26,220 bases of DNA from an uncultured beta proteobacterium (GCA_903920405.1 CAIXMC010000107.1:1-26220), one strand, 5' to 3'; shown: positions 8,792 to 17,254, counted from the first letter of the stretch. Notes: generated from the sequence alone by a model not told the origin. Numbers and translations are program-made.

Positions 8792-10342
8792 TTATCCCTT
8801 TGGGCCTTGGTACGCTAACCGGCGCTGTTTTTTGAGTCGAATGGTTTTTTCTGCCACGATTTTCTTTACTACCCCCCTTTTTTTGATCACGTTAATTCTG
8901 GCCGCGCGTTCGGCTTGGGCGGGCAGATACAACACTACTTTTTGACCTCGCTTGAAAGCGGCCGATGCACTGACGTTGTTCCAGTCTGCCACTTGGGCTG
9001 TACTGACACGATAGCGCAGTGCAAAGCGGGTCACTGTGTCTTTTTTGCCGGCTTTGACCTGGGTTTTGCGTAGAACTGTCTCGGGGGCGAATGCCAGGTA
9101 GCCGTTGTCGGCTACGCGCTCGGTCACATCGCTGTTGAATTCACTCGATCGATGGACCAACAGGGTGGAGCCAGCCTTGATTTTCATGCGCGGTGGAATT
9201 TGGTTCATTCGGCGCAGTTCATCCTCAGTCATGCCCACACGCCGGGCAGCATCGGCTACATTGAGGGTGATAGGCGCAGTCCAGGCTGTCCAGCTTGCCA
9301 GCCTGTTGCCCCTAAAGGCTTCAAGATTGCCCTGAAAAAGCTCTGCATTGTCCCAAGGTAGCAAAATTTGTGCTTTGCCGGCCGCTAACAACACGGGCTT
9401 GGTATTGCTGGGGTTGAGCGATCGAAAATCACTGAGCGATATCTCGGCCAGACTGGCTGCTACGCTGACATCCATGTCGCGGTCAATCTCAACCGTCTGA
9501 AAAAAGGGGTGATTTTGAATGTCAGGCAGTGTGATTCTGAAATTTTCTGGATTGGCAATAATATTTTTGACAGCCTGGAGTTTTGGAACGTAAAAACGTG
9601 TTTCCATGGGCATGGGCAAATCCGCGTAGGCCGTGCTCAGGCCAGCTTTTCGTGCATTGTTGACGGCACGCTGGACGCGACCCTCTCCCCAGTTGTAAGC
9701 GGCCAGCGCCAAGTGCCAGTCGCCAAACATGTCGTAGAGTTTTTGCAAATAATCAAGCGCGGCTCGGGTGGATGCCAACACATCACGTCGGTCATCCTTG
9801 AACATGTTTTGTTTTAAGTCAAAATTTCTGCCTGTAGCCGGCATGAACTGCCATATTCCAGCAGCCTTGGCGCTTGAAATGGCCTGCGGGTTAAAGGCGC
9901 TTTCAATGAACGGCAACAGGACAAGTTCACTGGGCATATTGCGTCGCTCTAGCTCTTCTACAATATAAAACAAATACTTGCGGCCACGCTCTGTCATGCG
10001 ATCCACATAGTCAGGCCGGCTGCTGTACCACAATTCGCGATCGCGCACCAGTTCAGAATCCAGGTCAGGCATGGCAAAACCACGACGAATGCGGTCCCAA
10101 ATGTCCTGAGGTGTTCTCAAGGGGTGTACAAGGTTTATACCAAGTGATGTCGTCGTCAAGGGTTTGAGTCCGCCAGCAGGGTTAGGGATGGTCACCGGCA
10201 TCACCGTGGGCGTGACAGCGGGTCTTTCCACTTCATTGATTTTGACCAAAGGTGTGGTGCTGGCATCTGGCTTGAGTGATACTGTGCCAGCACAACCCAC
10301 CAAGACCAGGATGACAAGTGTTGTCAGGGCAAAATGTTTCAA
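8792..10342 (-). CDS. mltD: Membrane-bound lytic murein transglycosylase D (lipoprotein)
   Basis: This 516-residue protein cleaves peptidoglycan glycan strands to 1,6-anhydromuramyl products at the outer membrane. A lipoprotein signal peptide ends in LVLVGC with the lipidated Cys at 17. The lytic transglycosylase (SLT) domain carries catalytic Glu147 in LLPFIESAFNP, followed by GIWQFMPATGRNF, and AAYNWGEGRV further on. Two LysM-like peptidoglycan-binding segments lie in the C-terminal part (about 350-400 and 430-475) and the tail is strongly basic. Its ATG overlaps the gloB stop by 4 bp, so gloB and mltD are translationally coupled. The mltD-gloB-yafS-rnhA neighbourhood is the same as in enterobacteria. 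Confidence 0.93.
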   Translation of the reverse strand: MKHFALTTLVILVLVGCAGTVSLKPDASTTPLVKINEVERPAVTPTVMPVTIPNPAGGLKPLTTTSLGINLVHPLRTPQDIWDRIRRGFAMPDLDSELVRDRELWYSSRPDYVDRMTERGRKYLFYIVEELERRNMPSELVLLPFIESAFNPQAISSAKAAGIWQFMPATGRNFDLKQNMFKDDRRDVLASTRAALDYLQKLYDMFGDWHLALAAYNWGEGRVQRAVNNARKAGLSTAYADLPMPMETRFYVPKLQAVKNIIANPENFRITLPDIQNHPFFQTVEIDRDMDVSVAASLAEISLSDFRSLNPSNTKPVLLAAGKAQILLPWDNAELFQGNLEAFRGNRLASWTAWTAPITLNVADAARRVGMTEDELRRMNQIPPRMKIKAGSTLLVHRSSEFNSDVTERVADNGYLAFAPETVLRKTQVKAGKKDTVTRFALRYRVSTAQVADWNNVSASAAFKRGQKVVLYLPAQAERAARINVIKKRGVVKKIVAEKTIRLKKQRRLAYQGPKG

Positions 10343-11106
10343 AATTGATCTTTCCAGTTTCGTAGCACGGCAAAAACTCCAAGTGAATCACAGGCACGAG
10401 CATCAAAGCGGCGAACGGCTGTCGCTACAGGGGCAAGATGCGTTCGTAAAAAGGGGTTCACGGCTTTTTCCAGGGCGATGGTTGAAGGCAGGGTGGGCTG
10501 CCCTTGTTGGCGCAGGTGTTGTGCGCGCTCCAGGTACGCTTGTAGCGCCAGATTGTCAGGCTCGACCGTTTGGGCAAAACGCAAGCAGTCAAGTGTGTAT
10601 TCGTGGGCGCAACAGACACGGGTGACATCGGGCAGATGAGTCAGGCGTATGAGTGAGGCCAGCATTTGCAGAGGAGTGCCCTCAAACAAACGGCCACACC
10701 CCCCGCTGAACAAAGTGTCGCCACAAAACAAGACAGGGGCATGGTCCAAAAGATACCAAACATAAGCCAGATGACCTGCGGTGTGACCTGGCACATGCAG
10801 CACGTCAAAGCGGCCTCCCATGAAGGGGATGACAGCCCCGTCGTTCAAGCGAGTGACAGGCTCAGGCAGACGTTCAGACAGGGGGCCAAAGACCTGGGCA
10901 CCGGTGGCATTCTGCAAAACGGCTACACCTGCTGTGTGGTCGCTGTGATGATGCGTGACTAGAATCGCTTCGAGTTGGACCCTTAAGCGCCCGATGGCAT
11001 CCAAAACCACTCGTGCATCTCCAGGGTCAACCACCACCGCACGCAGGTCGTCGTGCAGCATCCAGATGTAGTTGTCGGTAAAGGCAGAAAGTGGAACCAG
11101 TTTCAT
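10339..11106 (-). CDS. gloB: Hydroxyacylglutathione hydrolase (glyoxalase II)
   Basis: GloB hydrolyses S-D-lactoylglutathione to D-lactate and glutathione in methylglyoxal detoxification. The 255-residue length is that of the family. The binuclear metal site is complete: THHHSDHTAG (His52, His54, Asp56, His57), His108 in HVPGHTAGH, Asp130 in FCGDTLF and His168 in CCAHEY. The N-terminus MKLVPLSAFTDNYIWML is canonical and fixes the start. Its start codon interlocks with the divergent methyltransferase ATG (CATG at 11104-11107), so the two share a very tight divergent start; promoters must lie inside the neighbouring coding regions. Confidence 0.95.
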   Translation of the reverse strand: MKLVPLSAFTDNYIWMLHDDLRAVVVDPGDARVVLDAIGRLRVQLEAILVTHHHSDHTAGVAVLQNATGAQVFGPLSERLPEPVTRLNDGAVIPFMGGRFDVLHVPGHTAGHLAYVWYLLDHAPVLFCGDTLFSGGCGRLFEGTPLQMLASLIRLTHLPDVTRVCCAHEYTLDCLRFAQTVEPDNLALQAYLERAQHLRQQGQPTLPSTIALEKAVNPFLRTHLAPVATAVRRFDARACDSLGVFAVLRNWKDQF

Positions 11107-11887
11107 GTTTGATCAAATTATAGGGATGCAGCAATGGCTGACAACACCTCCGGGGAAGTACATGCTGGCTTGGGAGCAAGCACATGTGGATACTGCTGTG
11201 GTCAATGCGTTTGGCTTTCATGCCCTGCAGTTGGGTTTGCCGCAACTCCATGCACTACAGGCCAACCGCATCGCACACCGCTGGTTGGCTTCGGAGTTTG
11301 TGGTCAAAACAGAGCCGAATGTGGCGTTGGTGACTGATTTTTCAGCCCTGCCTTTTCCGGTCAACAGTCTGGATTTGGTGGTGTTGCCACATACGCTGGA
11401 AATGGCAGCCAATCCTCACGGTGTGCTGCGTGAAGTTGCACGCGTGCTGGTGCCTGAAGGCCGCCTGATCATCACGGGCTTGAATCCTGTCAGCTTGTGG
11501 GGCATGCGCCAACGTCGGACGCATCTTTACCGCCGCTTTGGCGTGGAGCGCATGTTTTTGCCCGATTCAGGTGAATTTATTGGCTATCTGAGGTTGCGTG
11601 ATTGGCTGGGTCTGCTCAATCTTGACATTGCATCAGAGCAATTTGGCTGCTACCGTCCTGCATTTTTAAGCCAAACTTTGTTACAAAAATTTTCCTGGAT
11701 GGATGCCGCAGGTGAGCGATGGTGGCCGATTTTGGGTTCGGTGTATATGTTTATTGCCATCAAGCGTGTGCGTGGCATGACGCTGCATACTCCCCTGTGG
11801 AAGCCTGCGGTACGATTGGCGGTTGCTGCAGCTTCAATAGCTAAAAACGCAAGCCAGTCAAGGGCTGGAAGCCAAAATGATTCATAA
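11105..11887 (+). CDS. Class I SAM-dependent methyltransferase (YafS-type)
   Basis: The protein (260 residues from ATG 11105, or 253 from ATG 11126) has a methyltransferase-type core: VTDFSALPFPVNSLDLVVLP fits the acidic motif and motif II of class I enzymes, followed by REVARVLVPEGRLIITG and NPVSLWGMRQ. Position between gloB and rnhA identifies it as the YafS-type methyltransferase, whose substrate is not known to me. The C-terminal tail from about residue 243 (AASIAKNASQSRAGSQ) is encoded by a copy of the interspersed repeat (11831-11878), so the native C-terminus has probably been replaced or extended. The upstream ATG overlaps the gloB start; the second ATG has a purine-rich TAGGG just before it and may be the real start. 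Confidence 0.82.
   Translation: MFDQIIGMQQWLTTPPGKYMLAWEQAHVDTAVVNAFGFHALQLGLPQLHALQANRIAHRWLASEFVVKTEPNVALVTDFSALPFPVNSLDLVVLPHTLEMAANPHGVLREVARVLVPEGRLIITGLNPVSLWGMRQRRTHLYRRFGVERMFLPDSGEFIGYLRLRDWLGLLNLDIASEQFGCYRPAFLSQTLLQKFSWMDAAGERWWPILGSVYMFIAIKRVRGMTLHTPLWKPAVRLAVAAASIAKNASQSRAGSQNDS
11831..11878. repeat. 'CTAGAGGCC' repeat copy at the 3' end of the methyltransferase gene
   Basis: The plus strand reads GCTTCAATAGCTAAAAACGC, then AAGCCAGTCAAGGGCTGGAA and GCCAAAAT. It matches the family consensus with two substitutions in the CTAGAGGCC core (CTGGAAGCC). It supplies codons near the methyltransferase C-terminus and stops a few bases before the TAA. Confidence 0.6.
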
Positions 11888-11908
11888 TTTTAAGACTGGA
11901 GAGACACT

Positions 11909-12361
11909 TTGAATGCTGTTGAAATTTTTACCGACGGGGCTTGCAAGGGCAACCCTGGCCCGGGAGGCTGGGGAGCCTGGCTCAAATTTGCCGACTCAGA
12001 CAAAGAACTGTTTGGCGGCGAACGAGTCACCACCAACAACCGCATGGAAATGACGGCGGTGATTGAAGCGCTGACTACCCTGCAATACCCCAGTCAAGTG
12101 ACTTTGCATGTGGATAGCCAGTATGTCCTCAAGGGCATGACTGAATGGCTGCCAGGCTGGAAAGCACGCGGTTGGAAAACAGCAGCCAAAGCACCTGTGA
12201 AAAACGTCGATTTATGGCAAAAACTGGATGCTTTGGTTAACGCGGGTAAGCACAACATTGATTGGCGCTGGGTACGCGGGCATACCGGAAATCCGGGCAA
12301 CGAACGAGCAGATCAACTGGCCAATCGGGGGGTGGACATGGCACTTCAACGCAGGGCGTAA
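11909..12361 (+). CDS. rnhA: Ribonuclease HI
   Basis: RNase HI cuts the RNA strand of RNA-DNA hybrids during replication and R-loop removal. The 150-residue protein starts with the classical [18 protein letters not shown] and has the carboxylate set Asp9, Glu47 (NRMEM), Asp69 (VDSQYV) and Asp135 (ERADQLA), plus His125. The start is an unusual TTG at 11909 with a good GGAGAG five bases upstream; the nearby ATG at 11913 is out of frame. It is 21 bp after the methyltransferase stop and likely in the same transcript. The dnaQ gene that follows rnhA in many proteobacteria is absent here. Confidence 0.95.
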   Translation: MNAVEIFTDGACKGNPGPGGWGAWLKFADSDKELFGGERVTTNNRMEMTAVIEALTTLQYPSQVTLHVDSQYVLKGMTEWLPGWKARGWKTAAKAPVKNVDLWQKLDALVNAGKHNIDWRWVRGHTGNPGNERADQLANRGVDMALQRRA

Positions 12362-12505
12362 AAATGCGCATTCATCGCGATATATTTCTGGCTCTGGTGG
12401 ATAGCCTTATCGAACCTAGGTGAGTGATGTGGCGCGGCTTGGTTGGCTATTTCCATGAAGAGTCCCATCAGTCGGATCGGGTTTGAATTTGCTCAATTTC
12501 GGTAG

Positions 12506-12520
12506 TCACTGAATTGGTGC
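12506..12520 (+). promoter_or_regulatory. NtrC-like binding site 1
   Basis: TCAC-TGAATTG-GTGC matches the NtrC consensus GCAC-N7-GTGC at seven of eight conserved bases. It lies about 270 bp upstream of the sigma-54 promoter, a workable enhancer distance. Confidence 0.5.
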
Positions 12521-12549
12521 AACCCTGATCTTGACGTGCAGCGTGAATG

Positions 12550-12564
12550 GCATGGTTTTGGTGC
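12550..12564 (+). promoter_or_regulatory. NtrC-like binding site 2
   Basis: GCAT-GGTTTTG-GTGC matches GCAC-N7-GTGC at seven of eight bases. It is exactly 44 bp from site 1, about four helical turns, which would put both dimers on the same DNA face. Confidence 0.5.
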
Positions 12565-12773
12565 ATCACATCAGAAACTTCATTATTCAGATATCACGGA
12601 TAACAAATTTCCATCAACTATAAATCATTGATTTATATATAAATTAAATCAATTGATAACCAATTGGCCATTCCGGGAATGTCTGTTACTGTCAATGTCA
12701 CAACTATTTTTGTGCAAGCCTTGAGTCAGTGCAAAATAGAGACCTGTCTTGATTCGTGCAAATTTGTGCGGTC

Positions 12774-12789
12774 TGGCATAGAAACTGCG
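12774..12789 (+). promoter_or_regulatory. Sigma-54 (RpoN) promoter of glnA
   Basis: TGGCATAGAAACTGCG aligns to TGGCAC-N5-TTGCW with the invariant GG (-24) and GC (-12) separated by exactly 10 bp. It ends 50 bp before the glnA ATG. A start site near 12800 would give a leader of about 40 nt. Confidence 0.7.
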
Positions 12790-12839
12790 TTTATTTTTAG
12801 TCAGTCTTTTTTCAACAGTAACCCTACCAGGAGTATTTG

Positions 12840-14255
12840 ATGGTCAAAACCGTCGCAGATGTCATAAAAATGGTGAAAGACAACGAGGTCAAGTTTGTTG
12901 ACTTTCGTTTCACCGATACACGTGGCAAAGAACAGCATGTCACCGTGCCTGTTTCACATTTTGATGAAGATAAGTTCACCAACGGTCACGCTTTTGACGG
13001 CTCGTCGGTGGCCGGCTGGAAAGGTATTGAAGCCTCAGACATGCAACTCATGCCTGACCCTAATTCCGCCAACATTGATCCGTTTTTTGAAGAAACCACC
13101 CTGTTCATGAGCTGCGATGTGATTGAACCGGGTGACGGCAAAGCATACGATCGCGATCCTCGCTCCATTGCCCGCCGTGCTGAAGCCTATTTGAAGGCTT
13201 CAGGCATCGGAGATACCGCTTTTTTTGGGCCTGAACCCGAATTTTTCATTTTTGACAATGTGCGCTGGAACACAGACATGTCTGGCACATTCTTCAAAAT
13301 TGAGGAGTACGAAGCCCCCTGGAACTCCGGTGCCAAGCTCGAAAACGGCAACCGTGGACATCGCCCTACTGTCAAAGGTGGCTACTTTCCTGTCCCCCCG
13401 GTCGATAGCACGCAAGATATGCGCGCTGAAATGGTGTTGATTCTTGAGTCATTGGGCATTCCTGTAGAAGTGTTCCACCACGAAGTCGCAGGTGCAGGCC
13501 AAAACGAAATTGGCACGCGCTTTAGCACACTCGTTGAGCGGGCAGACTGGACGCAAGTGCTCAAGTATGTGGTTCAAAACGTGGCCAATGCTTATGGCAA
13601 AACTGCGACCTTCATGCCCAAGCCTATCGTAGGCGATAACGGCAGCGGCATGCATGTGCACCAGTCCATCTGGAAAGACGGCAAAAACCTGTTTGCCGGT
13701 GACGGCTACGCTGGTTTGAGCGATTTTGCGCTTTATTACATTGGTGGGATCATCAAACATGCCCGGGCGCTCAACGCCATCACCAACCCCGGTACCAACA
13801 GTTACAAGCGCTTGGTGCCAGGCTATGAAGCCCCGGTGAAGCTGGCTTACTCTGCCAAAAATCGCTCTGCATCCATCCGCATTCCCTATGTGGCCAACCC
13901 CAAGGCACGGCGCATTGAGGCACGCTTTCCCGATCCTCTGATGAATCCTTACCTTGGCTTTTCAGCACTGTTGATGGCTGGGCTGGATGGTGTCGAAAAC
14001 AAAATTCACCCAGGCGAGGCTGCTACCAAAGACCTCTACCACCTGCCACCCGAAGAAAACGCTTTGATTCCCACCGTGTGCCACAGCCTTGATCAAGCGA
14101 TCGATTGCCTGGAAGCCGACCGTAGCTTTCTGACCAAGGGGGGCGTGTTCACCGACACCATGCTCGATGCCTACATTGAACTCAAAATGGGTGAGGTCAC
14201 ACGTCTGCGCATGGCCACACATCCGATTGAGTTTGAGATGTATTATTCTTTGTAA
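12840..14255 (+). CDS. glnA: Glutamine synthetase, type I
   Basis: GlnA condenses glutamate and ammonia to glutamine and is the central nitrogen assimilation enzyme, a cytoplasmic dodecamer. The 471-residue length is normal for GSI-beta. Visible signatures include [37 protein letters not shown] and the adenylylation loop [10 protein letters not shown] with the modified Tyr at 400, so GlnE control is expected. I chose the ATG at 12840 because AGGAG (12828-12832) is 7 bp upstream; an in-frame TTG is immediately before it. Transcription should depend on the sigma-54/NtrC region upstream. glnL/glnG do not follow; thiM on the opposite strand does. Confidence 0.97.
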   Translation: MVKTVADVIKMVKDNEVKFVDFRFTDTRGKEQHVTVPVSHFDEDKFTNGHAFDGSSVAGWKGIEASDMQLMPDPNSANIDPFFEETTLFMSCDVIEPGDGKAYDRDPRSIARRAEAYLKASGIGDTAFFGPEPEFFIFDNVRWNTDMSGTFFKIEEYEAPWNSGAKLENGNRGHRPTVKGGYFPVPPVDSTQDMRAEMVLILESLGIPVEVFHHEVAGAGQNEIGTRFSTLVERADWTQVLKYVVQNVANAYGKTATFMPKPIVGDNGSGMHVHQSIWKDGKNLFAGDGYAGLSDFALYYIGGIIKHARALNAITNPGTNSYKRLVPGYEAPVKLAYSAKNRSASIRIPYVANPKARRIEARFPDPLMNPYLGFSALLMAGLDGVENKIHPGEAATKDLYHLPPEENALIPTVCHSLDQAIDCLEADRSFLTKGGVFTDTMLDAYIELKMGEVTRLRMATHPIEFEMYYSL

Positions 14256-14394
14256 TATAAATAAAGTATGTAAATAAACAAGTTACGCTATATTTTATCA
14301 AGGATGCCAGCACGGGTGACTTATAAAATATGGCGCATTGGCTTTTTTGAATTGACTTCACATAACGCTGTCCGATAATCGGGGAGGTCTGTCC

Positions 14395-15225
14395 TTATTC
14401 GCCCATAGCGATTTTGAGATGACGCTCGAATCTTGATAATTTGAGCAACTGCAACTGATCCAACAATGCCATTTGCAGACTGCCCACACCCAATCCCTGC
14501 GCTTGTATATTCTGCGCTGCCACTTCACCCGCCACGCCCAAATAAGCCATGGCCGAGACGGTAGCACGCCAGGCATCTGGCTGTACTGCACAAAAAGCAC
14601 CCACCAAGGCGGAAGCCGAACAACCCACGCCGGTGATTCGCGTCATCCATTCATGACCGTTTGACAAACTTGCGTGGCGACCCTTGTCATCCATGACATG
14701 ATCAACAGGGCCGCTCACACAAACAACACCCTGGATGCGCACGGCCAGATCATGAGCTGCTTGAAGTGCATCTGGCACGCCGTGAGCACTATCAACGCCG
14801 CGTGTTTGCACCGCACTGCCTGCCACACTCATGATTTCAGATGCATTGCCTCGAATGACCGATGGCATCGCTTGCGTTAAAAGAATGGAAATACTCTGAT
14901 TTCGATAGCGTGTAGCGCCTGCGCCTACTGGATCAAGAACGGTTTTGATACCTCGTCTGTCAGCTATCTCAAGTGCCAAACGCATGCTCTCAATCCAATA
15001 CGGATCAAGAGTGCCTATATTGAGCACCAAGGCATTCGCAATGCCAGCCATATCAACCACTTCTTCATGTGCGTGCGCCATAACAGGGGATGCCCCCATG
15101 GCCAAAAGTACATTGGCATTGAAATTCATCACCACCATATTGGTAATACTATGGATAAGTGGACGGTTGGCACGAACCGACAGAACGTCAGCCCAGATAT
15201 CAGAGGAAGATAAAGAATTAATCAT
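14395..15225 (-). CDS. thiM: Hydroxyethylthiazole kinase ThiM
   Basis: ThiM phosphorylates 4-methyl-5-(2-hydroxyethyl)thiazole, a salvage step to thiamine. The 276-residue protein has the family features [14 protein letters not shown] (22-35), [19 protein letters not shown] (97-108), IRGNASEI (124-131) and TGVGCSAS with Cys202. No thiE or thiD is adjacent, and I see no TPP riboswitch upstream; instead the leader carries solo ends of repeat families (15253-15299). It is convergent with glnA across a 139-bp AT-rich gap in which no clear terminator was found. No strong ribosome binding site precedes the ATG. Confidence 0.93.
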   Translation of the reverse strand: MINSLSSSDIWADVLSVRANRPLIHSITNMVVMNFNANVLLAMGASPVMAHAHEEVVDMAGIANALVLNIGTLDPYWIESMRLALEIADRRGIKTVLDPVGAGATRYRNQSISILLTQAMPSVIRGNASEIMSVAGSAVQTRGVDSAHGVPDALQAAHDLAVRIQGVVCVSGPVDHVMDDKGRHASLSNGHEWMTRITGVGCSASALVGAFCAVQPDAWRATVSAMAYLGVAGEVAAQNIQAQGLGVGSLQMALLDQLQLLKLSRFERHLKIAMGE

Positions 15226-15252
15226 GTTTTAGAAAGGTGACGTTCTAATGAT

Positions 15253-15299
15253 ATTGTTGACCATATCCTAACTGTCATGGCATCCTGGCCACCCCGAAT
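15253..15299. repeat. Solo ends of two repeat families upstream of thiM
   Basis: ATTGTTGACCATATCCTAA (15253-15271) is identical to the right end of the 162-bp element in the cas6-cmr6 gap (17203-17221). It is followed directly by a 29-bp segment whose reverse complement resembles 17345-17374 and, more loosely, 17454-17483 (GGGGTGG...ATGACAGT). The two units are joined here without the rest of either element, so this is a remnant. Confidence 0.6.
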
Positions 15300-15337
15300 G
15301 ATAAAAGAATTTTTTACCCATAAAAAGTGCCTGTAGC

Positions 15338-15352
15338 CCTTATGGGATAAGG
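15338..15352 (-). other. Short hairpin just after trpG
   Basis: CCTTAT-GGG-ATAAGG forms a 6-bp stem 9 bp downstream of the trpG stop, and partly overlaps a larger pairing with ACCCATAA near 15316. No T-run follows, so it could be a weak terminator or an RNA 3'-end structure. Confidence 0.3.
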
Positions 15353-15360
15353 ATACATTG

Positions 15361-15969
15361 CTATTGTTTTATTTGTTCTTTCACGTTAAAGTTGAGTTTC
15401 AGAAAGTTCTCCAGCATTGCATAACCGTATTCGGTAAGAATGCTCTCGGGGTGAAACTGCACGCCTTCAATATCGTGGCTGGTGTGTTTCACACCCATAA
15501 TTTCGTTATCGTCAGTCCAAGCGGTCACTTTCAAACATGGGGGACAAGTGGCACGATCAATCGACAGAGAGTGGTAGCGGTTCACTGTGAACTTTTCTGG
15601 TAGCCCTGAAAACACGCCCTCTTGTGTGGTTGTGATGACGCTGGTTTTGCCGTGCATCAACTGCTGTGCATGAATAATTTTTCCACCGAATGCTGCGCCA
15701 ATAGCTTGATGGCCCAGACACACGCCCAAAATAGGCAACTTGCCTGCAAAATACGAAATGGCAGCGACCGAAATACCAGCCTCTGTCGGAGAACACGGGC
15801 CTGGTGACACTACAAGCCGATCGATTTGGCCGGCTTGAAACAAATTGTCAATCTCTGGTAGGGTGATTTCGTCATTGCGTACTACTGTGACCTGCGCGCC
15901 CAACTCGCCAAAATACTGAACGATGTTATAGGTAAAACTGTCATAATTATCAATGAGTAGTAACTTCAT
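15361..15969 (-). CDS. trpG: Anthranilate / aminodeoxychorismate synthase glutamine amidotransferase
   Basis: This 202-residue class I glutamine amidotransferase gives ammonia from glutamine to anthranilate synthase (TrpE) or to PabB. The oxyanion and nucleophile motifs are intact: VVSPGPCSP (53-61), GVCLGHQ with Cys84, and the HPES triad with His173 and Glu175. VNRYHSL is also conserved. By sequence TrpG and PabA cannot be told apart, and no trpE, trpD or pabB is adjacent. The ATG at 15969 lies inside the last 20 bp of the upstream cas6-type gene in another frame, with AAGG before it, so it is probably read from the same transcript. The protein looks fully functional and ordinary; its place after a CRISPR gene is the oddity. 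Confidence 0.88.
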   Translation of the reverse strand: MKLLLIDNYDSFTYNIVQYFGELGAQVTVVRNDEITLPEIDNLFQAGQIDRLVVSPGPCSPTEAGISVAAISYFAGKLPILGVCLGHQAIGAAFGGKIIHAQQLMHGKTSVITTTQEGVFSGLPEKFTVNRYHSLSIDRATCPPCLKVTAWTDDNEIMGVKHTSHDIEGVQFHPESILTEYGYAMLENFLKLNFNVKEQIKQ

Positions 15970-16999
15970 GCTGTTTTACCTTTTGATTTAATTCTTGTGC
16001 GTGAAGCCTATACCCACCGAGTCCCATGGTGGCGTTTTTCCCGACGTGCAACCACTGACCTAGCCACAGCCAGGGCTGAATTTGAGACAGGGTGTCTTCG
16101 TCGCCGTGCAATGTCCAGCGGCCAAGCACACCACCTAGTGTCATCTCCTGCTGCTGGCGGCTGGAATAGCGCGTCCAGTCAAACCAATGCAGTTCACGGG
16201 TGTCTGTCAAGCGTTCGCTCACGTGGATGATGTGCCGTGCTGCTGCGCCCCAGTCGGTTTGGCCGGCATGAAATTCCATCAACAAGGCAGTGCGTCGAGC
16301 AATGGCGGCCATCAGCGTTTTGGGATGAAGCTGGCCAATGCCCAAAGGTCTGCCTTGATGCTGTAGTCGAATCGGGGTGTGAATGTGCAGCGATATTTCT
16401 GATGCTTTTTGGCCTCTAGCGCTTGATGAGTCTGTGTTAGTAGCTTCACTTTCTGTAGCAAAATGAAGACCGTCTGGCCAAGGCAAGGTGGCGTTGTGTT
16501 CTTGCAAAATGGGTTTGTCTATCGACCAGATGGGGTACGGATGGTGGTGCTCATCCACCCAGTCCACCTGCAACAAGTCAACTGGGACACGCGATCGTGT
16601 CAGTCCACGCGCCAAAGCACGTTGCATGGCAAAAATGAGGAGCGCCAATTGTTCTATGGCGCAGCCTATCAACACCAGATGAAATTCGAAATCATCATTG
16701 GCATCGATCGTGCGTGCGCCTGGCGTGGGTGGCTCTACGATGTAGGGGTTGGGGATTTTGCTGAAATCTTGCAATGCGTGCTGTCCCTTAGGGGGTGCCG
16801 GGGCTTCAAAAATGCGGGTGTAGGTACAGGTTGAAATGAGCGGGCAGTTCTGGCAAGTGGCTTGACGGGTCATGCAGGCCACGTCGCGCAACGCAGCGCC
16901 AAACTGACCACGCAAGAGTGAGCCTGCATAGTCGGGTAGGGTCAGTGGCCGCAGCACACGGGCGGTGAGGCGATAGCGGGCAATGGGCAAAGGAGTCAT
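15950..16999 (-). CDS. cas6: CRISPR precrRNA-processing endoribonuclease, Cas6 family RAMP
   Basis: The 349-residue protein fits the Cas6-type RAMP family often found beside type III-B genes; it would cut the CRISPR transcript into crRNAs. Visible features are [20 protein letters not shown] (24-43), a cysteine cluster C42/C49/C52/C58 leading into TYTRIFE, and the C-terminal glycine-rich loop [13 protein letters not shown] (320-332). I cannot assign the catalytic residues with certainty. Residues 180-198 (containing SSARGQK) are encoded by an in-frame copy of the interspersed repeat (16406-16460). The start has no evident ribosome binding site and lies 58 bp from a transposon-like element, so the original leader may have been changed. 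It is 521 bp from cmr6 on the same strand. Confidence 0.78.
   Translation of the reverse strand: MTPLPIARYRLTARVLRPLTLPDYAGSLLRGQFGAALRDVACMTRQATCQNCPLISTCTYTRIFEAPAPPKGQHALQDFSKIPNPYIVEPPTPGARTIDANDDFEFHLVLIGCAIEQLALLIFAMQRALARGLTRSRVPVDLLQVDWVDEHHHPYPIWSIDKPILQEHNATLPWPDGLHFATESEATNTDSSSARGQKASEISLHIHTPIRLQHQGRPLGIGQLHPKTLMAAIARRTALLMEFHAGQTDWGAAARHIIHVSERLTDTRELHWFDWTRYSSRQQQEMTLGGVLGRWTLHGDEDTLSQIQPWLWLGQWLHVGKNATMGLGGYRLHAQELNQKVKQHEVTTH
16406..16460. repeat. 'CTAGAGGCC' repeat copy inside cas6
   Basis: On the minus strand this contains CTACTAACACAGACTCATCA followed by AGCGCTAGAGGCCAAAAA, matching the dapF and intergenic copies. It is translated in frame as a Ser/Thr/Glu-rich linker in the middle of the Cas6-type protein. 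Confidence 0.65.
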
Positions 17000-17057
17000 G
17001 TGTGCAACAGGTCGTGGGTCAGGCGGCGAAGTGTGAAGGCCGCCCTATGCGGAACTA

Positions 17058-17219
17058 AGGATATGGTCAATAATAAGTTCCGCATTTGGCTCGTCGGATT
17101 TGGGCGCACTGCGTCGTTACAAATCGCTTATGTGGCTAGGCCACACTGCGCGATTTGCGCCTGGCATTGCATCTTTAACTCTGACGGCCAAATGCGGAAC
17201 TTATTGTTGACCATATCCT
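17058..17219. mobile_element. MITE-like element with 33-bp terminal inverted repeats
   Basis: Positions 17058-17090 and 17187-17219 are inverted repeats with a single mismatch (ends AGGATATGGTCAA...CCGCATTTGGC). The 96-bp interior contains nested palindromes (CAAATCGC...GCGATTTG around GTGGC-TAG-GCCAC), so the whole element can fold into a long hairpin. TAA flanks both ends and may be a 3-bp target duplication. It encodes no transposase. One end is found again at 15253-15271. Confidence 0.8.
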
Positions 17220-17254
17220 AAAGTGAAACACCACACAAATCATAGTGCCACACT

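Larger units (their letters stand above)
12362..12839 (+). promoter_or_regulatory. rnhA-glnA intergenic region, nitrogen-control region of glnA
   Basis: This 478-bp gap contains no credible gene. From left to right it holds two NtrC-like palindromes (12506-12520, 12550-12564), an AT-rich imperfect palindrome (about 12624-12656) overlapping an IHF-like site (12648-12660, AATCAATTGATAA, one mismatch to WATCAANNNNTTR), three further GTGCA words at 12712, 12729 and 12756, and a sigma-54 promoter at 12774-12789. The order enhancer, bend, sigma-54 promoter is the classical layout of NtrC-activated glnA control. Confidence 0.65.

Noticed and set aside
12364..12423. 19-codon ORF after rnhA as a dnaQ remnant
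   Set aside because: The peptide does not contain the DnaQ start motif (DTETTG) and is too short to support.
14256..14394. Intrinsic terminator between glnA and thiM
   Set aside because: Only a short CCGAT-ATCGG pairing is present near 14372, with no T-run on either strand.
15226..15360. TPP riboswitch before thiM
   Set aside because: The conserved CTGAGA and ACCTGATC-type elements are absent; the sequence is explained by repeat fragments and a short hairpin.
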